A DNA stretch of 56,003 nucleotides from Algoriphagus faecimaris (GTDB lineage: Bacteria > Bacteroidota > Bacteroidia > Cytophagales > Cyclobacteriaceae): contig NZ_FNAC01000033.1 of NCBI RefSeq assembly GCF_900101705.1, positions 1-56,003 of the forward strand, read 5' to 3'. The position numbers and the translations under genes were made by a program. A model generated the notes under the pieces. The model did not search any database and had not been told where the DNA came from. It was given only the letters and a program-made list of their open reading frames with translations. Numbering within the stretch: the first letter of the stretch is position 1; each line of letters begins with the position of its first letter. Shown in pieces: positions 1 to 8,115 of the stretch.

Positions 1-2
1 AT

Positions 3-1106
3 CTATAAGTCATCAAAGGGACTTTTCACCTTGTTTAAGGTCTTTTGAGATACATGGGTATAGATTTCAGTAGTACTGCTACTTTGATGACCGAGCAGCT
101 CCTGAATGATTCTCAGGTCTGTACCTCCTTCCAGCAAATGGGTAGCATAAGAATGCCTAAGCCAATGAAGAGTGACAGGTTTTTTGATTTTTGTCTTTTT
201 TAATGCTGATTTTAATACTTTTTGAATGCTTCCTTCACTGTAAGGTCTGCCTTCCTGTTGTCCCTCAAACAGATAAATCTTTGGTCTGCAACTTAGGTAA
301 TATCGACGCAGCATTTCAATGGTTTTGTCGCTAATTGGTACCATTCGGTCCTTTTTTCCTTTTCCTTTGTTTATTCTTAGTATCCCTCTCTCAGATTCTA
401 CATCTTCGAGTTGCAGATTCAAAAGTTCCTCCCGCCGAAGCCCACAAGCATACATTAAACTGAGCATGGTTCTATGCTTTAAATTTTGATGGGCATGCAG
501 AATTGCTTTTACTTCAGCTTTACTTAGCACATGAGGTAGTGTTTTTTCATTTTTGGGTCGTTCAATATTAAGGGGGTCAAGCTTTCTGTTTTTTTGTTTT
601 TCAAAAAATTTTTTGACAGCATTGATTATTCCGGATTGATAGGAAACCGAATAGTTATTCTCTAAAATATAATTTTTCTGAAAAATCTGTAAATCCTCGG
701 AATCAATCAGCTGGGGTTCTTTATTGTCCAAAAATCTGAAAAATAGAATTAATCCGGACGCATATTGCTTTATCGTAGATTCTGATAGTCGCCGATTTCT
801 CATATAATCGACAAACTTCATTATATCCGATTTTCGATCTTCAGAAAGTCTGGGGAGGAGATCTGAGGGGGCTTGCTCTATTTTCTTAAACCCTGAATAA
901 TCAAGCCAGGCTTTTCCTTTAAAAGCGGAAAGCAGGTCCGAAATGATGGAATCGGAATGGGGCAGAATCCATGCGCGCAGACTAGGACTCCAAGTAGCTC
1001 CCGAAAAGGTCTTTATCGTACGGATCAAAAGCGGATCATAGTTAAACTGCACATGGATTACAGGTTTCTTTTTACTTCCGGCGCTTTTGACTCTGATTGT
1101 CTGCAT
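3..1106 (-). CDS. Tyrosine recombinase/integrase (XerC/D-like)
   Basis: A site-specific recombinase of the phage-integrase family, which cuts and rejoins DNA through a covalent tyrosine-DNA link. The catalytic set is complete: R224 and E227 in the G-L-R-x-x-E motif, K249 in GKG, H314 and R317 in HWLRH, H340 in LLGH, and nucleophile Y349. A SAM-like core-binding domain covers about residues 88-180 and the catalytic domain about 190-360. Residues 15-70 form an extra N-terminal domain with an 'F-x-GA-x-W-x5-RAW-x-LP' pattern, common in Bacteroidota integrases but of unproven role. It lacks the extra helix of integron IntI. The gene is complete, with its stop at the window edge, so its partners on that side are unseen. 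It may be a chromosomal or mobile-element recombinase rather than the housekeeping XerC/D. Confidence 0.9.
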   Translation of the reverse strand: MQTIRVKSAGSKKKPVIHVQFNYDPLLIRTIKTFSGATWSPSLRAWILPHSDSIISDLLSAFKGKAWLDYSGFKKIEQAPSDLLPRLSEDRKSDIMKFVDYMRNRRLSESTIKQYASGLILFFRFLDNKEPQLIDSEDLQIFQKNYILENNYSVSYQSGIINAVKKFFEKQKNRKLDPLNIERPKNEKTLPHVLSKAEVKAILHAHQNLKHRTMLSLMYACGLRREELLNLQLEDVESERGILRINKGKGKKDRMVPISDKTIEMLRRYYLSCRPKIYLFEGQQEGRPYSEGSIQKVLKSALKKTKIKKPVTLHWLRHSYATHLLEGGTDLRIIQELLGHQSSSTTEIYTHVSQKTLNKVKSPFDDL

Positions 1107-1220
1107 GTCGGTAAAAATAAACGATGGATTAAATTACTATTTTTTTGGAAAAAGAGCAGGTTTGAGATTAAAATTTTTAGTTTGATTTTTGCCTCCAGCC
1201 TCACAGGGTTAAGGAAGGTT

Positions 1221-1243
1221 GTTCGAGATTTGAAATCTCGAAC
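1221..1243. repeat. Perfect palindrome, 11-bp arms
   Basis: Arms gttcgagattt and aaatctcgaac are separated by one base. A second, imperfect palindrome, ggatttgtaatcc, follows at about 1254-1266, then a gcgc-cttca-gcgc hairpin at about 1282-1294. The close run of three different palindromes resembles REP-like elements. No open frame crosses it convincingly. Confidence 0.7.
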
Positions 1244-1317
1244 TCTTATCCTAGGATTTGTAATCCGAATTGAAACAGGTCGCGCCTTCAGCGCTCTTGT
1301 AATGATCTGACTCTTTT

Positions 1318-1338
1318 GCCCCAAATTGCATTTGGGGC
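1318..1338. repeat. Palindrome, 9-bp arms
   Basis: Arms gccccaaat and atttggggc flank a 3-base loop (tgc). It is not followed by a clear T-run on either strand, so it is not an obvious intrinsic terminator. It belongs to the palindrome cluster upstream of the integrase. Confidence 0.65.
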
Positions 1339-1533
1339 TCTAATTTTTTGCGTCTTCAGCGTATTTAGGTAAACCAACCCTCCTGAGGATTAGGTTTTAA
1401 CTGTGATTATGAAAAAGGGAAGTCTTCTAGTTGTGACTGGAGATCCATCGAGGGCGGACGGGCTACTCATCACTGTGATGTGGTTAATCCGAAAGATAAT
1501 AGAATGGACCGGTATTGAGATTTGTGGTTTTTG

Positions 1534-1559
1534 GTCCTTTTGGGCTAAGCCAAAAGGAC
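1534..1559. repeat. Perfect stem-loop, 10-bp arms
   Basis: Arms gtccttttgg and ccaaaaggac enclose a 6-base loop. There is no T-run after it on either strand. A smaller palindrome, catcac-t-gtgatg, lies at 1468-1480. Either could be an RNA hairpin or a protein site; nothing nearby decides. Confidence 0.6.
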
Positions 1560-1646
1560 AAGAAAAGGAACAAGTAATCTAATCGGCACCGAATGGAAAA
1601 TAGTCTTGAGAACCTCAATATTGGCTTGATTTTTACCTATTCGCTG

Positions 1647-1728
1647 AACCCTCCAAGGGATTGGTTTTTTTGAATATTGTGAAAAAATATTATCCTTCTT
1701 TTCGAATAAGCAAAACCCTTGGAGGGTT
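1647..1728. repeat. Long-loop inverted repeat, 13-bp perfect arms
   Basis: Arms aaccctccaaggg (1647-1659) and cccttggagggtt (1716-1728) are perfect and 56 bases apart. The right arm is followed by T-rich DNA on the plus strand. Such a wide loop fits the ends of a very small mobile element or a two-part regulatory structure better than a simple terminator. Confidence 0.6.
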
Positions 1729-1763
1729 TTTAGTTATTTTTTTCGAAGACCTGCCAGGCCTAG

Positions 1764-1795
1764 AACCAAAAAAAAGCCCCGAATATCGAGGCTTT
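1764..1795 (-). terminator. Intrinsic terminator of the E2 acyltransferase gene
   Basis: Read on the minus strand, a stem (aaagcctcga / tcggggcttt with one G-T pair, 3-base loop) is followed directly by a T-run. It starts a few bases after the E2 stop codon, the expected place for the end of the minus-strand block that begins upstream. Confidence 0.85.
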
Positions 1796-1800
1796 AAGTT

Positions 1801-3111
1801 TTAAAAGGTAGAATTCATATCAAAGGCTTCCAGGTAGTCAGCTACTCGCCGCACAAACATGCCACCTAAGGATCCATCTACCACTCGGTGGTCATAGGAG
1901 TGGGAGAGGAACATCTTATGCCGAATAGCAATCACATCGCCTGTGGGCGTTTCTACTACGGCTGGTTTTTTGACGATCGCACCCACTGCCATAATGGCAA
2001 CTTGTGGCTGCGGAATAATCGGTGTGCCCATGACATTGCCAAAGGAACCTACATTAGAAACGGTATAAGTTCCTCCGCTAAGATCATCAGCAGTCAGTTT
2101 GTTGGTTCTCGCACGGTTGGCGAGGTCATTTACTCTTTTAGAAATCCCTACCAAATTGAGCTGATCGGCATTTTTGATGATCGGTACAATCAAATTACCG
2201 GAGGGCAGCGCTACGGCCATTCCGATGTTGATGTCCTTTTTCTTGATGATGCGATCCCCGTCTACGGAAATATTAATCATTGGAAAATCCCGGATCGCTT
2301 TGGCTATCGCCTCTATAAAGAAAGGGGTATAGGTAATGGATTCTCCGTATTTCTGTTTGTAGGCATTTTTGTTTTTCTCTCTCCACTGCACGATATGGGT
2401 CATATCCGCCTCGACAAAGGAGGTCACATGGGGTGAAATCCGCTTGGAATCCACCATACGCTGAGCAATCATCTTGCGCATGCGATCCATCTCGATGATT
2501 TCATCGGTGGCAGAGATACTGACCTGAGCTTTCGGCGTTTCAGCAATCGATGGTGCAGGTGCAGCAGGCTGACTAGTTTGAGCCTGTGAGCCTCTGTTTT
2601 TCAGGTAATCCAGCATGTCCTGCTTGGTGACGCGACCTTCTTTGCCCGTTCCGGGGATTTTGGAGAGTTCGGCTGCTCCTATACCTTCCTCCTTTGCGAT
2701 GCTTCGCACCAAAGGAGAATAGAATCGTTCGTCCGATGCAGCTGATTCGGATTCAGCTGCCGCTAGTAAGGACTCGGTATGCGCAGGTGCAGCGGCTACA
2801 AGTTCTTCCTTAGGGGAAGGTTTTTCTTCAGAAGCAGGAGCGGCAACAGCTGGAGTCGAAGAAACCTCTTCGTCCGTCTCAATAATCGCGATAGGTGCGC
2901 CTACAGCAATGACATCTCCCTCTTTAGCCAATATCTTTTTGAGTACTCCACCATGAGTGGCAGGTACCTCGGTATCTACTTTATCGGTGGCCACTTCCAA
3001 AACCGACTCATCTTGCTCGATGGTATCTCCCTCGTTTTTGAGCCAGGTAAGGATGGTGCCTTCTATGATACTTTCGCCCATTTTGGGCATCAGCATTTCT
3101 ACACTTGCCAT
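1801..3111 (-). CDS. Dihydrolipoamide acyltransferase (E2 of a 2-oxo acid dehydrogenase)
   Basis: The acyltransferase core of a 2-oxo acid dehydrogenase complex, passing acyl groups from lipoyl-lysine to CoA in the cytoplasm. Domain order is classical: one lipoyl domain (2-79) with the lipoylated lysine K44 in the DKVDTE motif, an Ala/Pro-rich linker, an E3-binding domain (131-168), a second linker, and a catalytic domain (about 205-436) with H408 and D412 in the HRxxxDG-type motif near the end. The 436-residue length fits a single-lipoyl E2. No E1 or E3 gene is next to it. Sequence features lean towards the branched-chain type (BkdB), but succinyl- or acetyl-transferase is not excluded. Last gene of the minus-strand block, followed by a terminator. 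Confidence 0.93.
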   Translation of the reverse strand: MASVEMLMPKMGESIIEGTILTWLKNEGDTIEQDESVLEVATDKVDTEVPATHGGVLKKILAKEGDVIAVGAPIAIIETDEEVSSTPAVAAPASEEKPSPKEELVAAAPAHTESLLAAAESESAASDERFYSPLVRSIAKEEGIGAAELSKIPGTGKEGRVTKQDMLDYLKNRGSQAQTSQPAAPAPSIAETPKAQVSISATDEIIEMDRMRKMIAQRMVDSKRISPHVTSFVEADMTHIVQWREKNKNAYKQKYGESITYTPFFIEAIAKAIRDFPMINISVDGDRIIKKKDINIGMAVALPSGNLIVPIIKNADQLNLVGISKRVNDLANRARTNKLTADDLSGGTYTVSNVGSFGNVMGTPIIPQPQVAIMAVGAIVKKPAVVETPTGDVIAIRHKMFLSHSYDHRVVDGSLGGMFVRRVADYLEAFDMNSTF

Positions 3112-3197
3112 ACTATTTTTGGTATTTAATTGGGTTTATATTCAAGTTTTAAAATTAAATTTTATCAAACATTGAAACAAGCCTTTAGTATAAAATT

Positions 3198-4454
3198 TTA
3201 TTCTTCAATCTTGGAAATGAAAATCCTCAACATATTGAGAAGTGCCACTCCTGTAAGTTGAATATTTAGCATTCGATCCTGAGTCAGTTGCAGTTTTTTG
3301 GTTTTTGTCTCTTGTCCATTACTGACTGCTATCCAGACGGTTCCTACGGGTTTTTCCTCACTACCGCCATCCGGACCGGCGATTCCACTGGAGGAAAGCC
3401 CAAAGTCTGACTGAAATAGTTTCCTCACACCTTCAGCCATTTCTTGAACCGTTTCTTCGCTGACAGCTCCCACTTTTTGAAGGGTATCGGGCGAAACGCC
3501 CAAGATTTCAGTCTTAAACTGATTGTGATAAGGGACTACCGAACCTTGGAAATAAGCACTGCTTCCAGCTACCGTTGTGATCAAATGAGAGACATAGCCA
3601 CCACTACAGCTCTCTGCCAAAGCTAGGGTTTTCCCCGAATTCTTCAAAAGTTTGGCAATTGCTGTTTCCAAGGTCTCCGCATCAAATCCATAGACATACT
3701 TCTCGATACGGGGCAAGACCAAGCGGATTTGCTGCTCTACCTCTTGCTGAATTTTTTCCAGATTTTCTCCAAAGACTGTCAGTCTCAATTTGACATGACC
3801 CAATGAGGGGAGGTAAGCGAGCCGAATGTGTTCCGGAAGTGCATTTTCCCAATCATTAATCATATCAGAGAGCCAGCTTTCGCCGATTCCGGCTGTTTTA
3901 ATCACTTTATGATAAATCACCGGCAATTCGAAAATTTCATGCAGTTTTGGAAGCACAAAGTCGTTCATGAGCTTTTTCATCTCATGGGGTACTCCAGGCA
4001 TGGACATCCAGTAGCTGTCTTTTCGCTCAAACCACATCCCCGGAGCAGTTCCCACTTCATTTGGTACATAGGTGCAGCAGGAGGGAAGATGTCCTTGGAG
4101 GATATTCAGCGGGGTCATTTCACGTCCTCTACGTTTGAAGAAGTCAGTGATGGCTTCGACTGCCTCGGGAAACTCCCGAATCGGACAATCAAAATATTCT
4201 GCCAAAAGCGGCTTGGTCAAATCATCTTGAGTGGGCCCCAATCCTCCTGTGATCAAAATCAAATCTGCACGCACCTCCGCCTCGGCGAAAGCTTTTAGGA
4301 TATCTGCTCTATTGTCACCGACGGTAGTCTTGCGGATGACCTTGACTCCTTTGAGATCCAGCTGCTGAGAAATCCAATGGCTGTTGGTGTCCACGATCTG
4401 CCCGTAGAGTAATTCATCTCCAATAGCAATGATTTCTGCTTTGATCTGCTTCAT
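3198..4454 (-). CDS. cinA: CinA-family protein, NMN amidohydrolase type
   Basis: CinA proteins combine a molybdopterin-binding-like/pyrophosphatase domain (COG1058; here about residues 5-170, starting AEIIAIGDELLYGQIVDTN) with a C-terminal nicotinamide-mononucleotide amidohydrolase domain (about 255-415, with the AESCSGG motif and SSGIAGPDGG). Both domains are complete and the 418-residue length is standard. The role is pyridine-nucleotide salvage and repair; the 'competence-damage' name is historical. Its start lies four bases after the SDR stop, so the two genes are probably cotranscribed. Confidence 0.93.
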   Translation of the reverse strand: MKQIKAEIIAIGDELLYGQIVDTNSHWISQQLDLKGVKVIRKTTVGDNRADILKAFAEAEVRADLILITGGLGPTQDDLTKPLLAEYFDCPIREFPEAVEAITDFFKRRGREMTPLNILQGHLPSCCTYVPNEVGTAPGMWFERKDSYWMSMPGVPHEMKKLMNDFVLPKLHEIFELPVIYHKVIKTAGIGESWLSDMINDWENALPEHIRLAYLPSLGHVKLRLTVFGENLEKIQQEVEQQIRLVLPRIEKYVYGFDAETLETAIAKLLKNSGKTLALAESCSGGYVSHLITTVAGSSAYFQGSVVPYHNQFKTEILGVSPDTLQKVGAVSEETVQEMAEGVRKLFQSDFGLSSSGIAGPDGGSEEKPVGTVWIAVSNGQETKTKKLQLTQDRMLNIQLTGVALLNMLRIFISKIEE

Positions 4455-4458
4455 GGTA

Positions 4459-5247
4459 TTATCTTACTTTAGCTTTGTTGAGGATTTTGGAAAAGAGTGT
4501 GGGAAAGAAACGCTTGAGATACACGGCATAGGTTTCTTTTCCCCCAATGAGTACTTCTTCTTTTTTTCGGTTGATGGCTTTGAAGATTTCTTCAGCACAA
4601 TCTTCGGGTTTCATTCCTTTTTCCTGTGCCTCATCCATTTCATTAAGCGGGCTACCATCGGCAGTTAAAGCATTAATCGAGACATTGGTTCGGATAAAAC
4701 CGGGACAAATTAAAGTTACCGTGATATGGTCTTGAAAATGCTCTGCTCTCAGCGTATCAAAAAAACCGTGAAGGGCATGTTTAGAAGCAGCATAGGCTGA
4801 TCGATAAGGGGTGCCAAATTTTCCCACCAAACTGCTTACCACACCAAAATGTCCCTGCTGATTTTGAATGAAGTGGGGGAGAATCGCTTTGGTCAAGGCG
4901 ACCGTACCGAAGAAGTTGATTTCCATTAGCTTTCGATCCACCGAAAGTGCAGTTTCTTTGATTAGAGACCGCTGACTGATGCCGGCATTGTGAAGGAGAA
5001 TGTCGATTTTTCCGAACATAGCAATGGCTTCTTGGGTCTTGTTTGGCATTTCTTCTGATTTGGCCAAGTCCAAGCCTAAGATTTTCACATGATCCGATGT
5101 AGGGCATTGGGCTTTGACTTCCTCCAAAGCTTCGAGATCACGTGCCGATAGAATCAAAGCATAGCCTGCATTAGCAAAACGTAGTGCTGCTGCTCGTCCA
5201 ATTCCGGAAGATGCTCCGGTGATCCAGATTACTTTTTGATCAGTCAT
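4459..5247 (-). CDS. Short-chain dehydrogenase/reductase (SDR)
   Basis: A classical SDR oxidoreductase using NAD(P). The Rossmann motif TGASSGIG (10-17), the HNAG motif (86-89) and the catalytic residues S139, Y152 and K156 (YAASK) are all present. The 262-residue length is slightly above the core fold and ends in a basic, hydrophobic tail like that of DHRS7-type members. The substrate cannot be told from sequence. It starts five bases after the DHFR stop and ends four bases before cinA, placing it in one operon with folA and cinA. Confidence 0.9.
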   Translation of the reverse strand: MTDQKVIWITGASSGIGRAAALRFANAGYALILSARDLEALEEVKAQCPTSDHVKILGLDLAKSEEMPNKTQEAIAMFGKIDILLHNAGISQRSLIKETALSVDRKLMEINFFGTVALTKAILPHFIQNQQGHFGVVSSLVGKFGTPYRSAYAASKHALHGFFDTLRAEHFQDHITVTLICPGFIRTNVSINALTADGSPLNEMDEAQEKGMKPEDCAEEIFKAINRKKEEVLIGGKETYAVYLKRFFPTLFSKILNKAKVR

Positions 5248-5252
5248 TTGGG

Positions 5253-5747
5253 CTATTTTCGTTCATAATCGACAAAGCGAAAAGCATAGGAATGTCTCTC
5301 ATCTGTAGGATGATATTCTTCGAAAGTGATTTTCCATTCGGCAGGATCAAACTCCGGAAAATAGGTGTCCCCTTCAGGTTCGGCCTCTACTTCTGTCAGG
5401 ATCAACTTGTCTGCAAGTGGAAGGGTCTGTTTATAGATTTCTCCACCCCCGATAATAAAAAGCTCATCCAAATTCAATTTGTTACAAAAGGTAAAGGCAT
5501 CTTCAAAATTTTGGAAGGTATAGTGACCTTCAGGCACCTCGAATTCAGGATCTCGGGTGATGACCAAGTGTGTTCGATTGGGAAGAGGCTTGCCGAGTGA
5601 AAGGAAAGTTTTCCTTCCCATCAATAAGTAGTGACCTGTAGTGATGGCCTTAAAACGTTTGAAATCAGCGGGTAGCCTCCATACGAGTTCATTTTCTTTT
5701 CCGATGACGTTATTTTTTGCCCGAGCGGCAATTAGAGTTAGCTTCAT
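5253..5747 (-). CDS. folA: Dihydrofolate reductase
   Basis: Reduces dihydrofolate to tetrahydrofolate with NADPH. I chose the ATG at 5745-5747 because the protein then starts MKLTLIAARAKNNVIGKENELVWRLP, the usual DHFR N-terminus; the reading frame stays open 29 codons further upstream, but that part is not DHFR-like. The active-site acid region is replaced by the phylum's normal variant (LVWRLPADFKRFK), and GRKTFLSLGKPLPNR and FIIGGGEIYKQTLP are conserved. Length 164 residues is typical. It heads the folA-SDR-cinA group, downstream of a terminator. Confidence 0.93.
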   Translation of the reverse strand: MKLTLIAARAKNNVIGKENELVWRLPADFKRFKAITTGHYLLMGRKTFLSLGKPLPNRTHLVITRDPEFEVPEGHYTFQNFEDAFTFCNKLNLDELFIIGGGEIYKQTLPLADKLILTEVEAEPEGDTYFPEFDPAEWKITFEEYHPTDERHSYAFRFVDYERK

Positions 5748-5823
5748 ATATTCTTGTTCAAAGCGGAATTTACCTCGATCAAGTGGTTTTAAAAAGTCAA
5801 AATTTATCAAAAGGGTGAAAATG

Positions 5824-5854
5824 AAAAAAGGCAATGGATTAACCGCTGCCTTTT
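5824..5854 (-). terminator. Intrinsic terminator after the DUF4412 gene
   Basis: On the minus strand, aaaaggca and tgcctttt form a stem followed by a T-run. It lies between the DUF4412 stop and folA, so the DUF4412 gene is probably transcribed apart from the folA-SDR-cinA genes. Confidence 0.8.
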
Positions 5855-5876
5855 GATTTCTAAGTATGTTTGTGAA

Positions 5877-6782
5877 TTAATCCTCACCCATTCCCTGCAT
5901 AATATTTGGGTATTCGGCCATGGTTAGGGATTTGGGGCTGTTCATATCGATTTCGATGACGTTCATTTCTACCGTGCTGCCATCCACATCGGTAAAGGTC
6001 ATGGCCATAAAATCACCGGAAGGAAGATGGCTGAATCGCTTGGCATACTTTTCTTTAGTGGCTTTTTTCATCATGGGACTGTTCATTCCCCAGAAAGCAG
6101 TAAGGCCTTCGATCGGCTCTTGTGTGATCCAATAGTTTCCTTCTCCATCCTCACTTTTGACATGGTATTCATCGCAGGTGTATCCTAGGATGGTTTTGGT
6201 ATTACCTGTTTTTTCAAAAGTAATATCCTGCTCATCGATTTGATTATCCACTTCCTGATCGACGATAGTTTCGGGATCCATTTTATAAGCAAAGCTGTTT
6301 TTAGTGCCTTCGCTATCCATAAAGACGATGGAGGCTTTGTTTTTCGTGTCAAAAATAATGGTGGAAACCGCCTCTTTGGACTTGGGGTCGGTGATTTCCA
6401 TTCCGATGTATTCGTTTGGCGTCAAAAGTGATTTCATCTGCACGGGATCTTCGGCCTTTCCTTTGGCATTTTTGGAGATGATTTCCATAGTCATAAACCC
6501 TGTAAAATCGTAGGCTTCCTCGGTATCCACAGGTTCACCCATTCCCGCCATAATGGATTCCATATCCATATTTAGAGGACTGGACTCACTGCTTCCTAGA
6601 GCGCTGAGTTGCTTTTCTATTTGCCGCTGCACGAGCTTATTGACTTCTTCTTCGGTTTTTTTCTCGAGCGCATTTTGGGCTCCACGCTCTGCTGCCTGTT
6701 TGAGTTTTTTGATTAATTGAGCTTCTACCGTGGTACTTGCTAAAAGTAAAATAGGTAGAAAAATAAAGAGTAGCTTTTTCAT
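5877..6782 (-). CDS. Secreted DUF4412 protein
   Basis: A 301-residue protein with a Sec signal peptide (lysines at 2-3, hydrophobic core, likely cut after TVEA at about residue 21). The mature part has a charged helical segment (about 22-60: KLKQAAERGAQNALEKKTEEEVNKL) and then a beta-rich domain matching the DUF4412 pattern seen in Bacteroidota envelope proteins, including GYTCDEYHV and W-x-TQEPIEGL. The function of this family is not established; an envelope location is inferred. It is a single gene with its own terminator. Confidence 0.8.
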   Translation of the reverse strand: MKKLLFIFLPILLLASTTVEAQLIKKLKQAAERGAQNALEKKTEEEVNKLVQRQIEKQLSALGSSESSPLNMDMESIMAGMGEPVDTEEAYDFTGFMTMEIISKNAKGKAEDPVQMKSLLTPNEYIGMEITDPKSKEAVSTIIFDTKNKASIVFMDSEGTKNSFAYKMDPETIVDQEVDNQIDEQDITFEKTGNTKTILGYTCDEYHVKSEDGEGNYWITQEPIEGLTAFWGMNSPMMKKATKEKYAKRFSHLPSGDFMAMTFTDVDGSTVEMNVIEIDMNSPKSLTMAEYPNIMQGMGED

Positions 6783-7538
6783 AATTCTAGTTTTTAAAAT
6801 GCTGGTTTGTTTGAGTTTAAAGTTCTTTAAAATTTGGTGGAATTAAAAATTTCCCCCTTAAATCTGCAAAGATCATGGTTAAAAGAGGAGGTTTAATTGT
6901 AAAAAAAATCCGCGAAGAATACACGAATAAGACTTTGGTTTAATGGAAGAAATAGCCTCAGAGAGAACATTTGATTTTGAAAGAAATAGGGAGCTCAGCC
7001 ACGAATCCACGAAAAAGGTTTTGGCTCAAGGGATTTGGCTAAAAAACGCTTGGACAAAAGCACGGAATGATTTTTTGATTTATGGAAGAGTTTTTCAAAA
7101 TCTTCGATGATTAGCGGGCAAAAAAATCTTGCTTTGGCATTCATGAAAAATATTAGTGAATTAGTGGCATAATATTCAGCTACTAATACACGAATAAGAC
7201 TTTGGTTTAATGGAAGAAATAGCCTCAGAGAGGCGCCCTTATTGTAGAACAATTGAGAATAAAGAGAGAGAGCTTCGGAGAAGCGATTTGATTTGTTTAT
7301 TAACAAAAGCCACGAATTCGCGAATAAGGTTTGGCCAAGAACATTTCAAAAAATCAGCGCATTTTGGCTTAAAATTTAGCCACGAATGCATGAATGCGAA
7401 TTTGGTTTGATTTCGAGTAAAACGAACTAGTGATCTCATGTTTCCATTTGATTGTAAAGCTATCTAATCCTTAAAATTTTGTAAATTAGTAGCAAATTGT
7501 TGCCTTATTACATCAATCGTATGACTAATTGAACTCAA
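6783..7538. other. Gene-free repeat tract upstream of parDE
   Basis: No gene is supported here. The bases 6783-6910 are AT-rich. From about 6911 a degraded copy of the 200-bp repeat begins ('cacgaataagactttggtt', '..gaagaaatagcctcagagag'), continues to 7177, and is followed by a good copy at 7178-7377 and a fragment to about 7415. The open frames at 6995-7439 lie inside the repeat on both strands and are repeated with frame breaks in the other copies, so I treat them as non-coding. Confidence 0.6.
7178..7377. repeat. 200-bp repeat unit, copy 1
   Basis: Starts at the 'agcYac(t/g)aat..cacgaataag' boundary, then 'ttggtttaatgg(a)agaaatagcctcagagaggcgcccttattgtagaa' in outline, a cttcggagaag hairpin, and an inverted version of the first motif at the end. 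Two tiny hairpins, gcctc-aga-gaggc and gcttc-gga-gaagc, are inside. Other copies lie at 8116-8412, 8413-8614 and 8615-8817. Confidence 0.75.
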
Positions 7539-7796
7539 ATGAAGACGGTAAGAAAAACTATCACAGTAACCCAAAAACAAAGCGATTGGATTAAGTCCCG
7601 CCTTGAAGCAGGTGATTTCACCAATGAAAGTGAATACATCCGGGATCTTTTAAGAAAAGATCAATATCAGAATTCAGAATTTACCATAACAAAGGCTTTG
7701 ATAGAGGAAGGCTTAGAAAGCGGAGTTAGTGAGGCGGGTATTCCTGAAATTATGAGGGAAGTTGAGGAAAAAATGAAGCGAGATGGGAGATTATAA
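7539..7796 (+). CDS. parD: ParD-like antitoxin (ribbon-helix-helix)
   Basis: An 85-residue antitoxin. Residues 3-45 (RKTITVTQKQSDWIKSRLEAGDFTNESEYIRDLL in outline) are the ribbon-helix-helix DNA-binding part of the CopG/ParD type; the acidic C-terminal helix would wrap the toxin. Antitoxins of this class bind ParE and repress their own operon. The start fits the fold exactly. Its last 14 bases overlap the start of parE, the tight coupling usual for such pairs. The module sits between copies of a 200-bp repeat, a location that suggests gain by transfer. Confidence 0.9.
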   Translation: MKTVRKTITVTQKQSDWIKSRLEAGDFTNESEYIRDLLRKDQYQNSEFTITKALIEEGLESGVSEAGIPEIMREVEEKMKRDGRL

Positions 7797-8076
7797 GTTG
7801 TCCAATGCTGCAAAGAGAGACCTTTCCTCAATCTACGAATTTGGGATTGAGACTTTTGGTATTCATCAAGCTAGGATTTACTTAAATAAACTGCATAAGG
7901 CCTTTTTGATATTAGCGGAAAATCGGGAATTAGGCCACGATGTATCCGAATTTGCCGAAGGATTAAGAAGGTATATTTTTGATTCTCACGCTATATTTTA
8001 CCTACCAATAGACTCTGGGGTTTTTATCGTAAGAGTATTGGGGCAGCAAATGGATTATAAAAAGCACATTAAATAA
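7783..8076 (+). CDS. parE: ParE/RelE-superfamily toxin
   Basis: A 97-residue toxin of the RelE/ParE fold. Typical parts are the N-terminal YKLSNAAKRDLSSIYEFGIETFG, the middle helix ARIYLNKLHKAFLILAENRELG, and the C-terminal strands GLRRYIFDSHAIFYLP and GVFIVRVLGQ. ParE members poison DNA gyrase, while RelE members cut mRNA; pairing with a ParD-type antitoxin favours ParE, but activity is inferred. The ATG at 7783 lies inside the end of parD, so translation is probably coupled. Confidence 0.9.
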   Translation: MGDYKLSNAAKRDLSSIYEFGIETFGIHQARIYLNKLHKAFLILAENRELGHDVSEFAEGLRRYIFDSHAIFYLPIDSGVFIVRVLGQQMDYKKHIK

Positions 8077-8115
8077 GAATTTTTTAGAAAAGAAATGCTT
8101 CGTTTTCTAAAAAAC

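Larger units (their letters stand above)
1107..1800. other. Palindrome-rich spacer between integrase and E2 gene
   Basis: About 690 bases with no convincing gene; the short open frames at 957-1324 overlap palindromes and the integrase and show no protein-like signal. The stretch holds at least five inverted repeats, listed separately where strong, and a terminator for the E2 gene at its end. Phrases such as 'cttcagcg' recur (near 1286 and 1352), as in the short hairpin repeats scattered in Bacteroidota genomes. It may be the remains of a mobile element or the recombination region of the integrase; the sequence does not decide this. Confidence 0.5.

Noticed and set aside
957..1324. Open frames on both strands overlapping the integrase start
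   Set aside because: They cross palindromes and the integrase N-terminus, and their residues show no fold or family signal.
1221..1728. Integron attC sites
   Set aside because: The inverted repeats lack the GTTRRRY / RYYYAAC core pair, and the integrase lacks the IntI-specific insertion.
1888..3175. Plus-strand open frames opposite the E2 gene
   Set aside because: They are shadows of the E2 coding sequence; the minus-strand frame has full lipoyl, E3-binding and catalytic motifs.
6995..7439. Open frames of 66-103 codons within the repeat tract
   Set aside because: They lie in the 200-bp repeat and are broken in other copies, so they are by-products of the repeat.
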